From Latrodectus hesperus (Eukaryota; Arthropoda; Arachnida; Araneae; Theridiidae): a DNA stretch of 64,000 nucleotides. Below are positions 1 through 11,665 of the stretch, in pieces (position 1 is the first letter of the stretch; every line of letters begins with the position of its first letter). The translations under genes were made by a program, and so were the position numbers. Location of the stretch: the NCBI GenBank assembly GCA_037975125.1, contig CM075857.1, positions 40,850,436 through 40,914,435 of the forward strand. Reading direction: 5' to 3'. Below the pieces are notes generated by a model that was not told the origin of the DNA, ran no database searches, and saw nothing but the letters and a program-made list of their open reading frames with translations.

Positions 1-250
1 TTTTAAAACTAAAATTTGATTTTGAAAAAAATTCGAAATTTAATGTTGCATAAAAATGAATATAAGAAAAAAAGAGCTAATGTGCACAAAATAAATTTAA
101 GATAGTATTGCAAAATTTAGAAAAATATAAGTCATATTTATACCGACTGAGCTAATTTAGAAATTTTGACTAAAATAACAATCAAAAAAAATTTTCTTAC
201 ACTCTGATGAAAGACAATCAAAAGTAGTTATACGATTTATTAAATAATCT

Positions 251-640
251 GGAACGTGGTAGCTTAGTGATTAGGGCATCGGTCATCCGTCTGGAAGGTG
301 CTGGATTCAATACCCAATGCCGCCAAAGACCCATCAAGTACATACGATATACGAGCTCGTTAAATATGTGGAATCAAAAGTGTTGCGGTCGGTCGTTGAG
401 CAGCTATCATGGGTGTAATGGTCTGGAGGAAAAGTCCCTTCCTTCCAGATCAAAATCAAATTTGTGGGAGTGGATCCTCTGGTGGTGCCATCTATCGGAG
501 GAGTCTTAGAACAAATACGTACTTTCACCTTCGTTGTGCTCTGGTTAAACGAAAGACGCATCCTTCTGACTTTATTTCGCATAGCCGTCGGCTAACGAGC
601 TTTGCTTGTTCAAGTGTCATAAATAACAGCAATATTAAAT
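251..640 (+). mobile_element. tRNA-derived SINE
   Basis: The head (about 253-320) has pol III-like boxes: an A-box resembling TAGCTTAGTGATT near 260 and a B-box GGATTCAATACC near 303. A GC-richer body without a reading frame follows, ending in an A-rich stretch after the phrase CAAGTGTCATAAATAAC. This is the layout of an arthropod tRNA-SINE. The body holds a CTCF-like core at about 485-498. The end points are approximate and no target-site duplication was resolved. Confidence 0.55.
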
Positions 641-1089
641 AACCTTAAAATATTAGAAATATCTTAATGCGAAACCAAGGAATTATTCTAACAAAGAAGT
701 AAAAATTACACGGATAAAGCTGTCAGTAAGAATAAGGTGCAGTATGTCTTCTCACGGAGGACGTTTCTGAAGAATAGAAACTGCAAAGGAACGGAAATCA
801 ATTTCAGGAGCACTATGCTCGAATAATTCCATTGGTACGCGTGGGTGGGCGAAGTTTATTTCAGTTTATACAGAGTGAGGCACGCAAAACCGTCCGTTAA
901 GTCAATGCATAAAATAAAATGTAATTTATTAAATTATGATTCACTGTTGGTGCTGAAAGTGCCACCTCCACCCACTTCACCACACATGTGATCGCGCTTG
1001 AGATTCATGTGCCTTCCTCTCTGTTCTTGTGCGGTGGTGCTATTGATGACATCTTGGATCCTGATATTAGATTCTTCAGTTCTGTGGGG
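641..1089. other. GC-richer stretch, no gene recognised
   Basis: Between the SINE and the transposase remnant lies moderately GC-rich sequence (about 720-1080) with no long frame on either strand. It may be the decayed flank of the mariner-like element that follows. No terminal repeat was found to prove that. Confidence 0.25.
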
Positions 1090-1545
1090 ATTTGTTTCGT
1101 GTTACTCTTCCCTTTAATAGTCCCCAAAAGCTGTTGTTTCTAATCTCAGATGATGTAGCCCATCTCCATAAAACCAAAAATGTCCAGATAGTTCCAAAAA
1201 TATAATCGGATCCCATAAATTCTCAAAACCTGTAAAATTTAAACAAATAAGAGTATGATTGGGGGAGTTTTGAACAGCCCCACACCAATGACACTCTGAA
1301 AAGAGCCTCCCAAAAGTAAAAATAACAAGTGGATAGATCAAGTGACCAAGGAGACCCCAAGCCTTTAACTGATCAAAGGTGTAAACATCTCATGCACTCG
1401 GGATAATCATTATCTAATTCGTGGCATGATACACACACCACCCTGCTGAAAGTAACATGATTGGAGCTTCTCTTCTGGAATGTTGGAATAAAACACCTGT
1501 GGGATTCCCAAATCGAATTCTCAGTTCACTGACCTCTCAAGGAAT
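1090..1545 (-). pseudogene. Mariner/Tc1-like transposase remnant
   Basis: Read on the minus strand, about 1363-1280 translates to a degraded form of the C-terminal transposase signature W-P-x-R-S-P-D-L-x-x-x-D-F-x-x-W-G-x-L. What is visible is SPWSLDLSTCYFYFWEAL. In a neighbouring frame just downstream comes NSPNHTLICLN, which resembles the NNPHTLEELK stretch that follows the motif in mariner-family proteins. The upstream half holds stops and frame changes. The family match is from memory of the motif, so the assignment to the DDE IS630/Tc1/mariner group is tentative. The copy is clearly inactive. Confidence 0.35.
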
Positions 1546-2456
1546 ATGGGCCCCAAATACGGGGATTTTGTTGCCAAAAACGTAATGAATATAAACAAAT
1601 AATTGTAAAAAAACGCGATATTCTATATTACTATAGTAAAACTGTTTATGCTGCAGTATGATTGATTTAAACGATTTAATATTCCGCTCAGGAATATTTT
1701 TCGCTTCAAGAAAGAAGCATGGGATATTTTTCTTTTTAATAAAATTATAATCTGCCCGTGTCGCTAAAGGAAGAGAAGAGTATAAATTATTTCCCTTCTT
1801 TCTACACACACATTACCTCACTGAATTTTAAAAAATAAAAAAAAACCCAACGATATTTGAATGTTATTAGAAATATATTATTAATCCATAAAATTTAGGA
1901 AACAAATGATCAAGCTTATTCTGTTTTCGATCGGAACTAATTATTTTAATATTTACATACCATTATAAAAATAAATGCAAATTAAATATGAAGTGTTAAC
2001 CATATTATTCGTAAAAATAGCCTTCCTAAGCCAATTTTTTTATATCAATTATTGAAAGTTTGCATATATTAAAAAGACGACTACAAAAATGTTTTTTTTA
2101 TTTTTTGTGGCATAACATTATTTACACAAAGTTTGAAAATGTTGACACTTACCTACATTGTAAACTTATTTTACTTGCTCAATTTTTTTATTTAAATTTG
2201 AAAAAGTAGTTTAAATTTATTTTTCTGATTTCAAGTATTAGGAAGCTATATTGATTATTACTGTATATTCATTAATATTTTGTTGGTCATATTAACTATT
2301 TCATTTAATTAACTATTTCAAATTAATTCGTATGCCATTAATTATTTTAACGTGTCTTCAACCAAAAATGTGTGTTTTTTTTATATTTTATAAACTTTGT
2401 CATGCATTTCGTTATTTGAATTAAGAAAAAATTTATAGTCACAGTGAATTGAAAAC
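1546..2456. other. AT-rich intergenic DNA
   Basis: Nothing was recognised here: only low-complexity A/T runs and short random frames. Confidence 0.4.
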
Positions 2457-2556
2457 TTGCTAAAAATGATGATACACTGTTTTGTGAGTTTCGTTTTCAT
2501 GATGAATGATGGCTGTATTTTTCATTTTCTTTCTGTAACCGACCCAAACTTCACAG

Positions 2557-2645
2557 TGCTTTATGATGTTAAAAAGAAATCGTTGCAAGTCCAGTTGGCA
2601 CAATCCCAGAACATCTTGGTCAGTTCCAGCTGCCCCATCGACCAG
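2557..2645 (+). CDS. Candidate orphan internal exon
   Basis: An 89-nt open stretch is bounded by an acceptor-like AACTTCACAG and a strong donor CAG/GTGAGT. It reads LYDVKKKSLQVQLAQSQ and then NILVSSSCPIDQ, with balanced amino-acid use unlike the Lys/Asn/Ile/Phe-rich random frames nearby. The exon would start in phase 1 and end in phase 0. I do not recognise the protein family and see no partner exon in phase nearby. It may belong to a gene whose other exons lie outside the window, or it may be a chance frame or a transposon fragment, because an inverted-repeat element begins only 90 bp downstream. Confidence 0.3.
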
Positions 2646-2735
2646 GTGAGTGTGAGTGTCCATTTTTTAAAATTCATTTAAGAATCCTTTTTGATAGGAG
2701 TTTAACTGGATGGAGGTGTGTACTATTCCTTTTTC

Positions 2736-2994
2736 GGCATAGATGCCGTATAATCCAGGATGTCAAATTCTGAGTTTGGTGATTTTTTTTGGCGAATTTT
2801 CATATGTATGTGTGGCAACTTGGTTTTTATTACGTCACACATATGTAGACCTGTAAGAATTAAGCAGAAAATTCTATTTTGGCAGCCCTAGTATTTATGT
2901 CATCGCGCACATCACAATACGTCATCTTGGCAACATTTCTTTATCGCCAAAAAAATTCTGAATTCAGCATCCTGGATTATTAGGCATCTGTGCC
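2736..2994. mobile_element. MITE-like inverted-repeat element
   Basis: The left arm (about 2736-2797) and the reverse complement of the right arm (about 2944-2994) share GGCAYAGATGCC, then TAATCCAGGATG, then an imperfect continuation to a T-run and GGCGA. The interior of roughly 150 bp has no frame. This is the structure of a small non-autonomous DNA transposon. No clean target duplication could be assigned, and the family is unknown. Confidence 0.55.
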
Positions 2995-3501
2995 CCTTTT
3001 TCATTTACAGCGAAATCATCTAATTCTTATACAAGGAATCGCCTGGCTAGTTTGATTAGGTTTATTCACTTTTGTCGATCGTAGTAGCGAAATAAACAAC
3101 CTCTTCTTTATATTGAACTATGGTCAATGTAGAAGTTCTCACATGAGCTTGCACCTCTCCCTCCATATCGAATCACACCAATGAAAGAACATTGGATCTT
3201 ATGGAACATTTAACGTGAATAAGATTTGTAAGCAAGATTAATTTCGGCTTAATCATATTCTAATTAACTTTTGCTGACATTTTATTTTCAGATAAAAAAA
3301 TATAGGACCCGTATCATTTTTTTGAGTTAATCGATATAGAACAATTAAATGCTTAACAAGAAAAGCACTAATTAAATTACTGAAATTTCTTTGATTTAGT
3401 AAATAAATAACCGGTGAGTCAAAGTAATATAGAATTGAAAAGTCAACTTAAGGTATTTAATTGTAATTCACGCAATAGTTGAAACCACTCCATAAAATCG
3501 T

Positions 3502-4060
3502 TTGGTACTTTTCCATTTCGCTAGCGCAGGTGATAAGTCGCCAAAAATGATACAACCGACGCTGGAGGAAATATCTCCGCTGGTAACCTTTTACTGCTTT
3601 TCCAAAACATGTCGTGACGGCCCTTTACTATCAACAACTTTATTTCAACTCTTTTTTTTTTTCCATTTCATAATTTTATGCTATGTTGCTATAATACAAA
3701 TTTAATAATTTCATAAAATTTCTCTACAAAAAAATCGGATTTTAAAAATATATCTTAAAATATAATAATCATAACAAAATCACGTAAAAAATATTTTAAA
3801 AAAATAATAAGATTTTGAAATATGCATCACAAACACTTCGTGACAAAAATATGCACATTTTTTTATGATTTATGAAAAAATTTTAAGCGATGTTAAAAGT
3901 AAAAAATTCTTATAGCTAACATTTATTAAAAAAAATTTTTTGTATACTGTGTGTTGTCAACATTATTAAAAAATTTTGTGTGTATACTGTGTGTTGTCGC
4001 CAATTGGCGACTTGATTGGCGCTTGACGAGATTAGCGCCGGTGAAATGGAAAAGTACCAA
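3502..4060. mobile_element. Inverted-repeat element (MITE or foldback)
   Basis: TTGGTACTTTTCCATTTC at 3502-3519 recurs as its reverse complement at 4043-4060, and both copies are flanked by TCG. Both arms also carry AAGTCGCCAA further in. The interior holds a tandem duplication near 3940-3998. The 559-bp size and the lack of a coding frame suggest a non-autonomous element. It could equally be a foldback fragment of a larger transposon. Confidence 0.5.
3938..3998 (+). repeat. Two-copy tandem duplication
   Basis: GTATACTGTGTGTTGTC occurs twice about 38 bp apart, each copy preceded by a T-rich run. It lies inside the inverted-repeat element. Confidence 0.6.
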
Positions 4061-4069
4061 TCGTTTTTT

Positions 4070-7000
4070 TTTCCATAATACGTCATATAAAAGGAAATGT
4101 GGATGCCATAAACTATACAAGAACAGATCTAATTTGGCAATAAACTTGGCGTCGTTTTGATACTAGGAGCAGTGAAAATCAATTAGTGCCAAAATTATAT
4201 TTTGCTTACATTTTAACATTTATTTAAGAAAAATGGGGACAAACTGAGCTAACTGAAATGCACTGATACATAAGATTTTTTTTATTTATTTATTATTCTA
4301 ACCATTCTAAATGCTGTCATATTTTTTCCTAAACAGCACTGACATTCAATTTCTCTACTCTCAACAGTAAATCACAAGGTTTTATTTTTCCAATAGCATG
4401 ATCTGGTATTGATTTATCTCATTCAATTTTCTAAAATTTTTACTCAACTTAATTTTAATATATTCCATACACTTTTGAAATGAATGAAAAAAAATTAAGA
4501 TTTTTCTGACCCTATTTATCTCTGGCTTTTTTTCAAAAAATAAGTTAAGACGCTTTGAAATCACGTGTGTCAATCAATATATATTCAAATTGCGGTTACA
4601 ATACGGCAAAATTTGTTTGGACATAAAAAAAAATAAATAATAGTTTGTTTTTTTCATCTCTGTTATATTTACTTTTACAAGAACAATTATTCACAAGAAT
4701 ATTATTCATAATATGAAAATCAGAAATCTGTTTTTCTTTTGTAGCATTATCCGTAATAGTTATTTATAAAAATATTTTATGTCCTAGAAAATGTGTTATC
4801 AAAAATGTACCCATAAAAATACAATTACCAATATTTTTTTTTTATCTCTATTAAAAGTTTTTCTTTCGTTTTCTTCAAATTTCATGAATAAAAAAATGAC
4901 ATACAATTTCTCTAATTCACACATATTTGACTCATAAATAACAGTGACTTATTTTTATCATAGAAATAAAATATCACTCTTTTTCGTTAACACAATAAGA
5001 GAGATAATTTTTTTTATATATATTCTGATTTTGATAGTTTATTCTAATTTCATTAAAAAACATAAATCCAAATTTTTATTCCCACCTTAATCTGCATGAA
5101 AATTAATTATAAATAAGTATCTTATAATCATATTAATCGTAAGGAATTGTTTTTATAATCCCTTATTAATAGAGTTAGTCTAACTTATGCAAATATTTAA
5201 TAAACTTTATTTTATCTGTGTTTCATAACGCTTTCTTTTTAAGTGGATTACTTAAATTATTCTGTCAAATATCAGTTTTATTTTTTGTTCAGGAGAAAAA
5301 ATTAAATTAAATACACAGTAAATAAAATATTTTTTATTCCATGAAATGAAGTCAAACATCACAAGCTTTTTTTTCTAAATAATTATCAATATAATATGTA
5401 TGTATGAAATTTTACACACTTAAACACTTAATGAGTCTTTTTGTCATAATTTTTTGTAGCTTCGTTTGCCACATCTTAATTTAATTTCTTGTGTTACTTC
5501 TGAATCTTAATTTTTACTTCTTTTATAAACTAAGTCTAATATTGAATTTTTGTTAAAAAAATTTGCAATAAAATATTTTTAATTGAATTATTTTCCTCGT
5601 CTTAATTTTTCTTTGAGTTCTGAATCGAAATTTTTATTTCGTACGTAAAATAATTCTAATGTCTGTTAAAAAATGGAATGAAATTAATTAATTTTTTACA
5701 GTTTAATTTAATATTAGGAAATACTTTTATTATTATTCATGTTGAAATTTATAACAATTAGGTAATAAAATTCTTGCTTATATGAGTTAATATTTTTTAA
5801 TGTCAGCTCATAATACATAAACCATAATTTTTCCGTCCTAATAATTTCCTTATAATATTTAAAATCTGTATAATTTTTCTCAATTTGCTGAAAGACTGGG
5901 TATCAAATAGAATTAATAGAATTTTGAAATTGAAATACTGCTTTAGATGTTCGATTTAACTTATTTAATTTTATGTAATTATTTAAAATAGTAGGAACAT
6001 GTACATATCTGTTGTAGTGGGTGCTTGAAAGTTTGACGAGTAACTTCTCGTTTGCAAAATCTAACATATCCAAAATATGTGAAAAGTCGTGGGTATTAAA
6101 ATGCATTTCAACAACATTAGGCATCAAATTTACATTAATAATAGATAATTTGTATAATTTATTGAACTTCATACTTTATATTTTGCCGACATGAATTTTT
6201 TTTTAAAATATCATGAAAAATAAAACTTTTTGGAATTTACTCAATTGTTTTTATAATGAAATGTCGTACTTAAATTTTTTTTATTTTCATTAATTCAATT
6301 TTCTTTAATCAATTTTGCATTGAAATCTATCTAATTCGTATTATTTAATGCCCCTATGAACTGTAAAACTTGCTTAATTTTGTTACAAAAAATGTTTATT
6401 GGCAAAATAAAGTGAATTAGTATTTTATCACATTTTGAAATAACATGTGATTTACTAAATACTGAACTTTAGCAAGTAATATTTTTTATAGGACACATTT
6501 TATCAACTTTGTGTTTTTAACAAATAATGCCTTTTTTGATTAACTGTTAAAATTTCATAATTATCCAATTTGTTCACAAAATTAAATTGTGTTTTATTAA
6601 TTTTTTTATTGTTTAATATTGTTTTACAAAGTTACTTGTCCAATTTACTTATTTCAAAAATATAAATCTCTTCATAACCAATAACCAAGCAAATAAACTA
6701 AAAGCATTTCTTTTATCCTTGTGAACATCGTTTTTTTTTTTCCCTATTCTATTCTAATATTTCGGAAAATGTGAATTCCCCAATTTTGGAAGCAGTAATA
6801 AAATTTTTCTATTTTGTATCTGTATTAAATGCGTGCTTTTTTCAATCTCTTATTAATAAATTTAAACTGCATGTTATTTACTTCAATAATTAATGTTTTT
6901 AAGCATGAAAAATCACATTCAAATTTCTTTACAAAATTAAATTTGCTGTTCAAATAGTTTATGTGTAAAATACAACTTATTTTAATTTACACATTATCTA

Positions 7001-7261
7001 TTTTTTTGGAAAATTTAGTCTGCTATTATTTTCTATGTTTTTTTCCACTGCAATCTGCAGTTATTTAGTATTAAAATTATACTTTCATATAAGTAAATGT
7101 CATTTTACTTTTATGATAAATTTAAAGTATGAATATTATATGTATGAATACTTGCTACATCCCAACAATTTTTTAAACATCTCAAAAGTAAAGTCTACAA
7201 ATTAAACAAAGGACCAGTTAATTTAATGAACGATTATTATTTTTTTAATATTAACCGTCAT

Positions 7262-7292
<31 letters not shown>

Positions 7293-7611
7293 ATTTTAGT
7301 GCTAATACTCAAATGAAACAATTAATATTAATCTGAAAAATAATAATAATATTTGTATAAATTCTTATTACATTTTAGGTATGTTCTTTGCTATTTATCA
7401 AATATTACCCTACTTTTTGATTTTAAATTGTGACTATACTTATAAGATGCTGCATTCACTCAGTAAAAAAAAAAATATAAAATGGAATACTGTTACAAAT
7501 TAAATGTTATGAAAGAGTTCGTAATTTATGATATAAAAACAAAATAAATCTATTGACATATATCATTTTTTATAGAAAATAAAGGAAAGGAAATAAAAAA
7601 GACACAATAAT
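4070..7611. other. AT-rich intergenic DNA
   Basis: This is very AT-rich with no convincing exon, RNA gene or transposon. A pure (TA)n microsatellite lies at 7262-7289. The stretch is the downstream neighbour of the distal poly(A) site proposed for the SERTA gene. Confidence 0.4.
7262..7289. repeat. (TA)n microsatellite
   Basis: An uninterrupted run of about 14 TA dinucleotides. Confidence 0.95.
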
Positions 7612-7629
7612 TGCTTTTTATAATATGCA

Positions 7630-7635
7630 TTTATT
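7630..7635 (-). terminator. Distal poly(A) signal AATAAA
   Basis: Minus-strand AATAAA is followed by GCAATT at about 7614-7609 and then TTGTGTCTTTTTT, which suits a cleavage site plus downstream GU/U-rich element. It would end a UTR of about 4 kb. Confidence 0.4.
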
Positions 7636-7708
7636 ACAGAGTATTGCAGCTCAATGTACAGCTTATTGAAAGGTTGACTGCGGATGATCTTTTTTATTTG
7701 GCATCAAA

Positions 7709-7750
7709 TACAAACTATAAATCATGACCATACAAACTATAAATCATGAC
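7709..7750 (+). repeat. 22-bp tandem duplication
   Basis: ATACAAACTATAAATCATGAC is present twice head to tail. Confidence 0.85.
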
Positions 7751-10700
7751 TTTTGTACCATTCTTTTCCCACAACAATATGCAGTCACAATATTATGCAT
7801 AAGAAAAAAAAAATTTCACAACACCAAAGAAATATATAAAACCTCAATCCACATACACTGAAGAATACAAAACAGTAAAGATTTCTACTAATTGTTCAAT
7901 CCTCAACATAACTTTCAGAAAATTACAAAAATTGCAATTTCGCTTTTTTAATCGGAACACATTTCACAGTTAATTTTTAGAAATTAAAGCTATTACAAAA
8001 AGTAAATAAAAGGAATTTAATATAATGAATTAATTAATAAATATAAAACTCAAACTTTTTTAACTTTACAATTATTTAAATTGAAATTATTATTATCATA
8101 TTCTTTAAACCTTAAATTTTATTGCAACCTTAATAGTTAATAGAAATCTTTACTATCCAGCATTTTAAGTAAAAGAAACAATAAAGATATGGTTCTATGA
8201 TAGTTATAATAATTATCTAATAAAAACTGACCCCTGGTATTTAGCAATGAATGAACTGCTCTTTTCTTGGCAACAAATATCACAGTGTTTTGCAATGAAA
8301 TGTCGGTCTTTCACAATCAAAATTCCATCATTTTACAAATAGTTTGTAAGCATTAAGATACGTTTCATACTTTAATGTTTCATATTTTGTGCATTTTGAT
8401 TGTCCTGAGAAATATAGACCAATTCCATATCATAAAAGTAAAAACAATAAAAAAGTCTACTTTAAAGTGTTGGTGATAAATTAATGTTCTTTCTTATATT
8501 TTCCAAAATGCACTTAAATTTTAATATATTTTACTTTAAATTACAATTTAAACAATTTTCTTTTGTAAATTGTACAATTAACTCAATAATGTTTACAAAA
8601 ATCTCAATTAAATTTATTTATTAAACTTTTTAAGGTAATAAAAAAAAAACCAGTACAACATCAAACATTTTCTGTCAAAATAAAAATGTAATATGTATAT
8701 ATTAATTTATGAACTATAATTTTTACACTAATCAACAGAACAATATAATGTCTATCTGTAGTGGTATTTTTATGAAGAACTAAAAAGTTTAAACAACTAT
8801 AAAATAACAAGTCCTTCAACAAAACACAGAATTTTCATGAGCAATAACAAGGAAAACTAGCAGTCATAAACAAAATTGTCATTCACAAATCATAGTACCA
8901 TTTCGCTTTAACAAAAGCAACCTCTCAAATCAAAAATAACTAGGATATCTTTAAATAGATTAACTTAATATATATAACTATTCAATTTATACAAAGAATA
9001 TAATATACTGAATTCCATTTTATACAATGCAAAAACAATTAAAATTATTTTTTTAATTTACAAAGATGTAATCACACATAAATAATTACTGAATTCTGTA
9101 TGATTCCACATATTTTTGAGCAGGATCATAAAAATAATTTTAAAAATAATTAACTTTCACATAAATCTCTCAGATAATGCACTTTAAAAATAATTTACTT
9201 TAAATAAAAACTAAAATATCTTAAATAACTCTTCCACCTTCAATAATTATCTTGGAATTTAAAAATATATTTTAAGACTAGATGAAAAAATCCTAGAAAA
9301 AAATAAGAATTTTTTGCATTATTAAATAATTATTAAATTTTAAAATTCCATAAATTAAATAAAATTGCACTCTACATATGGCAATAAATAAATATTTTCA
9401 TATTTATTTATTTTATACTGATTGACAAAAAATAATATTCCTTCTTATATTCAATTATAAATTAAATCATATAAGGACAACTGAATGTAATTTTTTTTAT
9501 TTATAAAGTTTATCTTTATTAAATAAATATAAATTAATATTTATGCAAATATTAACTTATATCAAATACATAATTAAATGGTAAGTATAAAAACAAAAAC
9601 TTTTCATTAATTTTAATGACAGTTATTTGCTAATACAAAATTTAAAATTTCTTTCTTTAAAGTTTTAAAAATCTAACAATCAAAGCACTGTATTATTATT
9701 ATTATTATTCATTCATTCACAGAGACAAATGACCATTGCACTTTGACGAGTGCAACCGTTCCTATACAATCCTCAAAATATTTCAACAAATCCTATAGCA
9801 TTCCATCAGTTACATTATCAAGATTCATTGATCAAATACAAGTCTTTATCACTTATTTGGAGAAATGCTAAAATATTAGCCACTATATTACACATATACT
9901 TTACACAAACATGAAGTAATTTGGCTTAAAAACTTCACGCTCTCACTGAATTCTTTCATGATTTTATAAAAATTTTTAAAATCAAAGACCTAACTATATG
10001 TTTGGTCCGATATATCATTTATAAATGTACATATTTAAAACACTGACATAGTGAAGTTTTAGAAAACTTCAGTCATGCAAAGATAGCTCATAAAATTAAC
10101 TAATAGAAAGCTTAAAATATATGAATGTTCGCAGAAGGGGAGATGGCAAAAAACAAGCTATGATCTACTTTTTAAAAATATTTCTTTACTAAAATGTTTG
10201 CTCCGAAATTAAATCACGCTTTGAAAAAATGAAGGTCTCTGGAAAAGGACAGAAAATTTTTTCTTCTTCTTAAATTAAAATGTATTCATATCTAAGAAAT
10301 TTTAATAAAGTATACATACGTTAAAACAGGCAAATAAATAACTTGCATGTTTGCAGCAAATAAACAATGTTCAATTTTATAAATAACTTTAAAATATTCC
10401 AACAAATATCAAAATTAATAATTAGAAGAGATTATTTAAAATACATATGTCATATAATTCTTATTATTTTACTGGCTATCCCAATGTTGAGAATATCTAA
10501 AACTCTTTCTTTCAAAAAGTATCGAGTTTTATCACACGTCTCTAGATAGCTTGGTGACAGCTAATCACAATGCCAGCAAAGGGGATTATATAATATTTGT
10601 ACTTTCAAAAAAAAAAATCCCCAATTTCCTTTTACAATTCTCTCTTTATTTTAGCTTCCATATCAAATACTGAAATCAAGTGCAGAAAAAAAGTGACATG

Positions 10701-11548
10701 TGTATTGTTATTTCTATTGTACTTTAAAATAATAAGAATGTTCCTTCAATGAAAACGACAGAAATGAAAAAATACAAGGGGAAAGGTAATTGTGGCCAAT
10801 AAAACATTTGCTCCAACATACCAAAGTTATTCATATGCATAAAACCAAGAAGTCAAAATAGAAAATAAAAAGGAAAAATATGACTAAATGAATTTAAGCA
10901 AATAACAGTCACAATAATATTTTATATACAAGCTTTTACAGAGCATATCCGTAATCCATAATTCCAAACCTTATGTCATGTAGGCAGCTTTCTCCTTTTT
11001 GCACATTAACACTTATAAAATAATTATATCTGTAGAATCATTTTAAGTCAATTGATATCACTTAAAACAATACATTTTGACATAGCTCTGATTTGGTCCC
11101 AGGAATAAATATTATAAATAAATTTTAACTAACCCAATATTTCAAGTGGAAAGAAAGATTTTAAAGTAATAATAAATATCTTTGATCAATATATGAACTG
11201 GTTGATCGAATTTGAATTTTTACATTTGTTATATTCATTTACATATATATATTTAATTCCCATAAACAAAAACCAAAATATCAGCTGCTTTAAATATATA
11301 TTTTTCAATAGAAAACTCAAATTACTAAAATAGAAAATAAGTTTATTTACCCACTAGGAAAAAATTTGCCTTAAGTGTCCGAAAAAAGGACACATTATTA
11401 AAAATAAATTAATTAAAAAATTTTAAAATTATTTTGCATTAGATATTATCATTTTAATTAGGTAAAAGTTCATAATTGTTGCAATAAAAACTTTCTTTCT
11501 CCTTGGGACATTTTGTAGTTAAAAAAAAGAAAGAATTTTTCAATAAGA

Positions 11549-11581
11549 CCATAAATAAATAAATAAATAGGGGACTTTATT
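11549..11581 (-). terminator. Proximal poly(A) signal followed by AU-rich element
   Basis: Minus-strand AATAAA lies at 11581-11576, 85 nt past the stop codon. It is followed at 11570-11551 by overlapping ATTTA pentamers (CTATTTATTTATTTATTTAT). The ATTTA run could act as an AU-rich mRNA-destabilising element if the longer UTR is used, or as the downstream U-rich part of the proximal site. Confidence 0.4.
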
Positions 11582-11665
11582 GATTGGATATCTTAGTTAT
11601 TTTTATGTGTGCCTTGGAACAAAAGAGGAGAAAGGGGGAGGATCTAGGGGGGGAATGATTGATGC

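Larger units (their letters stand above)
7612..11665 (-). other. tara: Possible long 3' UTR of the SERTA gene
   Basis: From the stop codon at 11666 down to about 7612 there is no other gene on either strand. At the far end the minus strand carries AATAAA (7635-7630), a CA dinucleotide about 18 nt later, and a GT/T-rich stretch: a well-formed cleavage and polyadenylation site. By eye the segment is T-rich in the sense direction, and the skew seems to change near 7.6 kb. A shorter UTR ending at the proximal signal near 11.58 kb is equally possible. The extent is inference. A 22-bp tandem duplication sits at 7709-7750. Confidence 0.35.

Noticed and set aside
3526..3582. Splice-bounded plus-strand frame (GDKSPKMIQPTLEEISPL) that looks like an exon
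   Set aside because: It lies just inside the left arm of an inverted-repeat element, and its splice phases do not fit the other exon candidate at 2557-2645.
5903..6172. 89-codon minus-strand frame
   Set aside because: Asn/Lys/Leu/Ile-rich composition typical of random frames in AT-rich DNA; no splice or promoter support.
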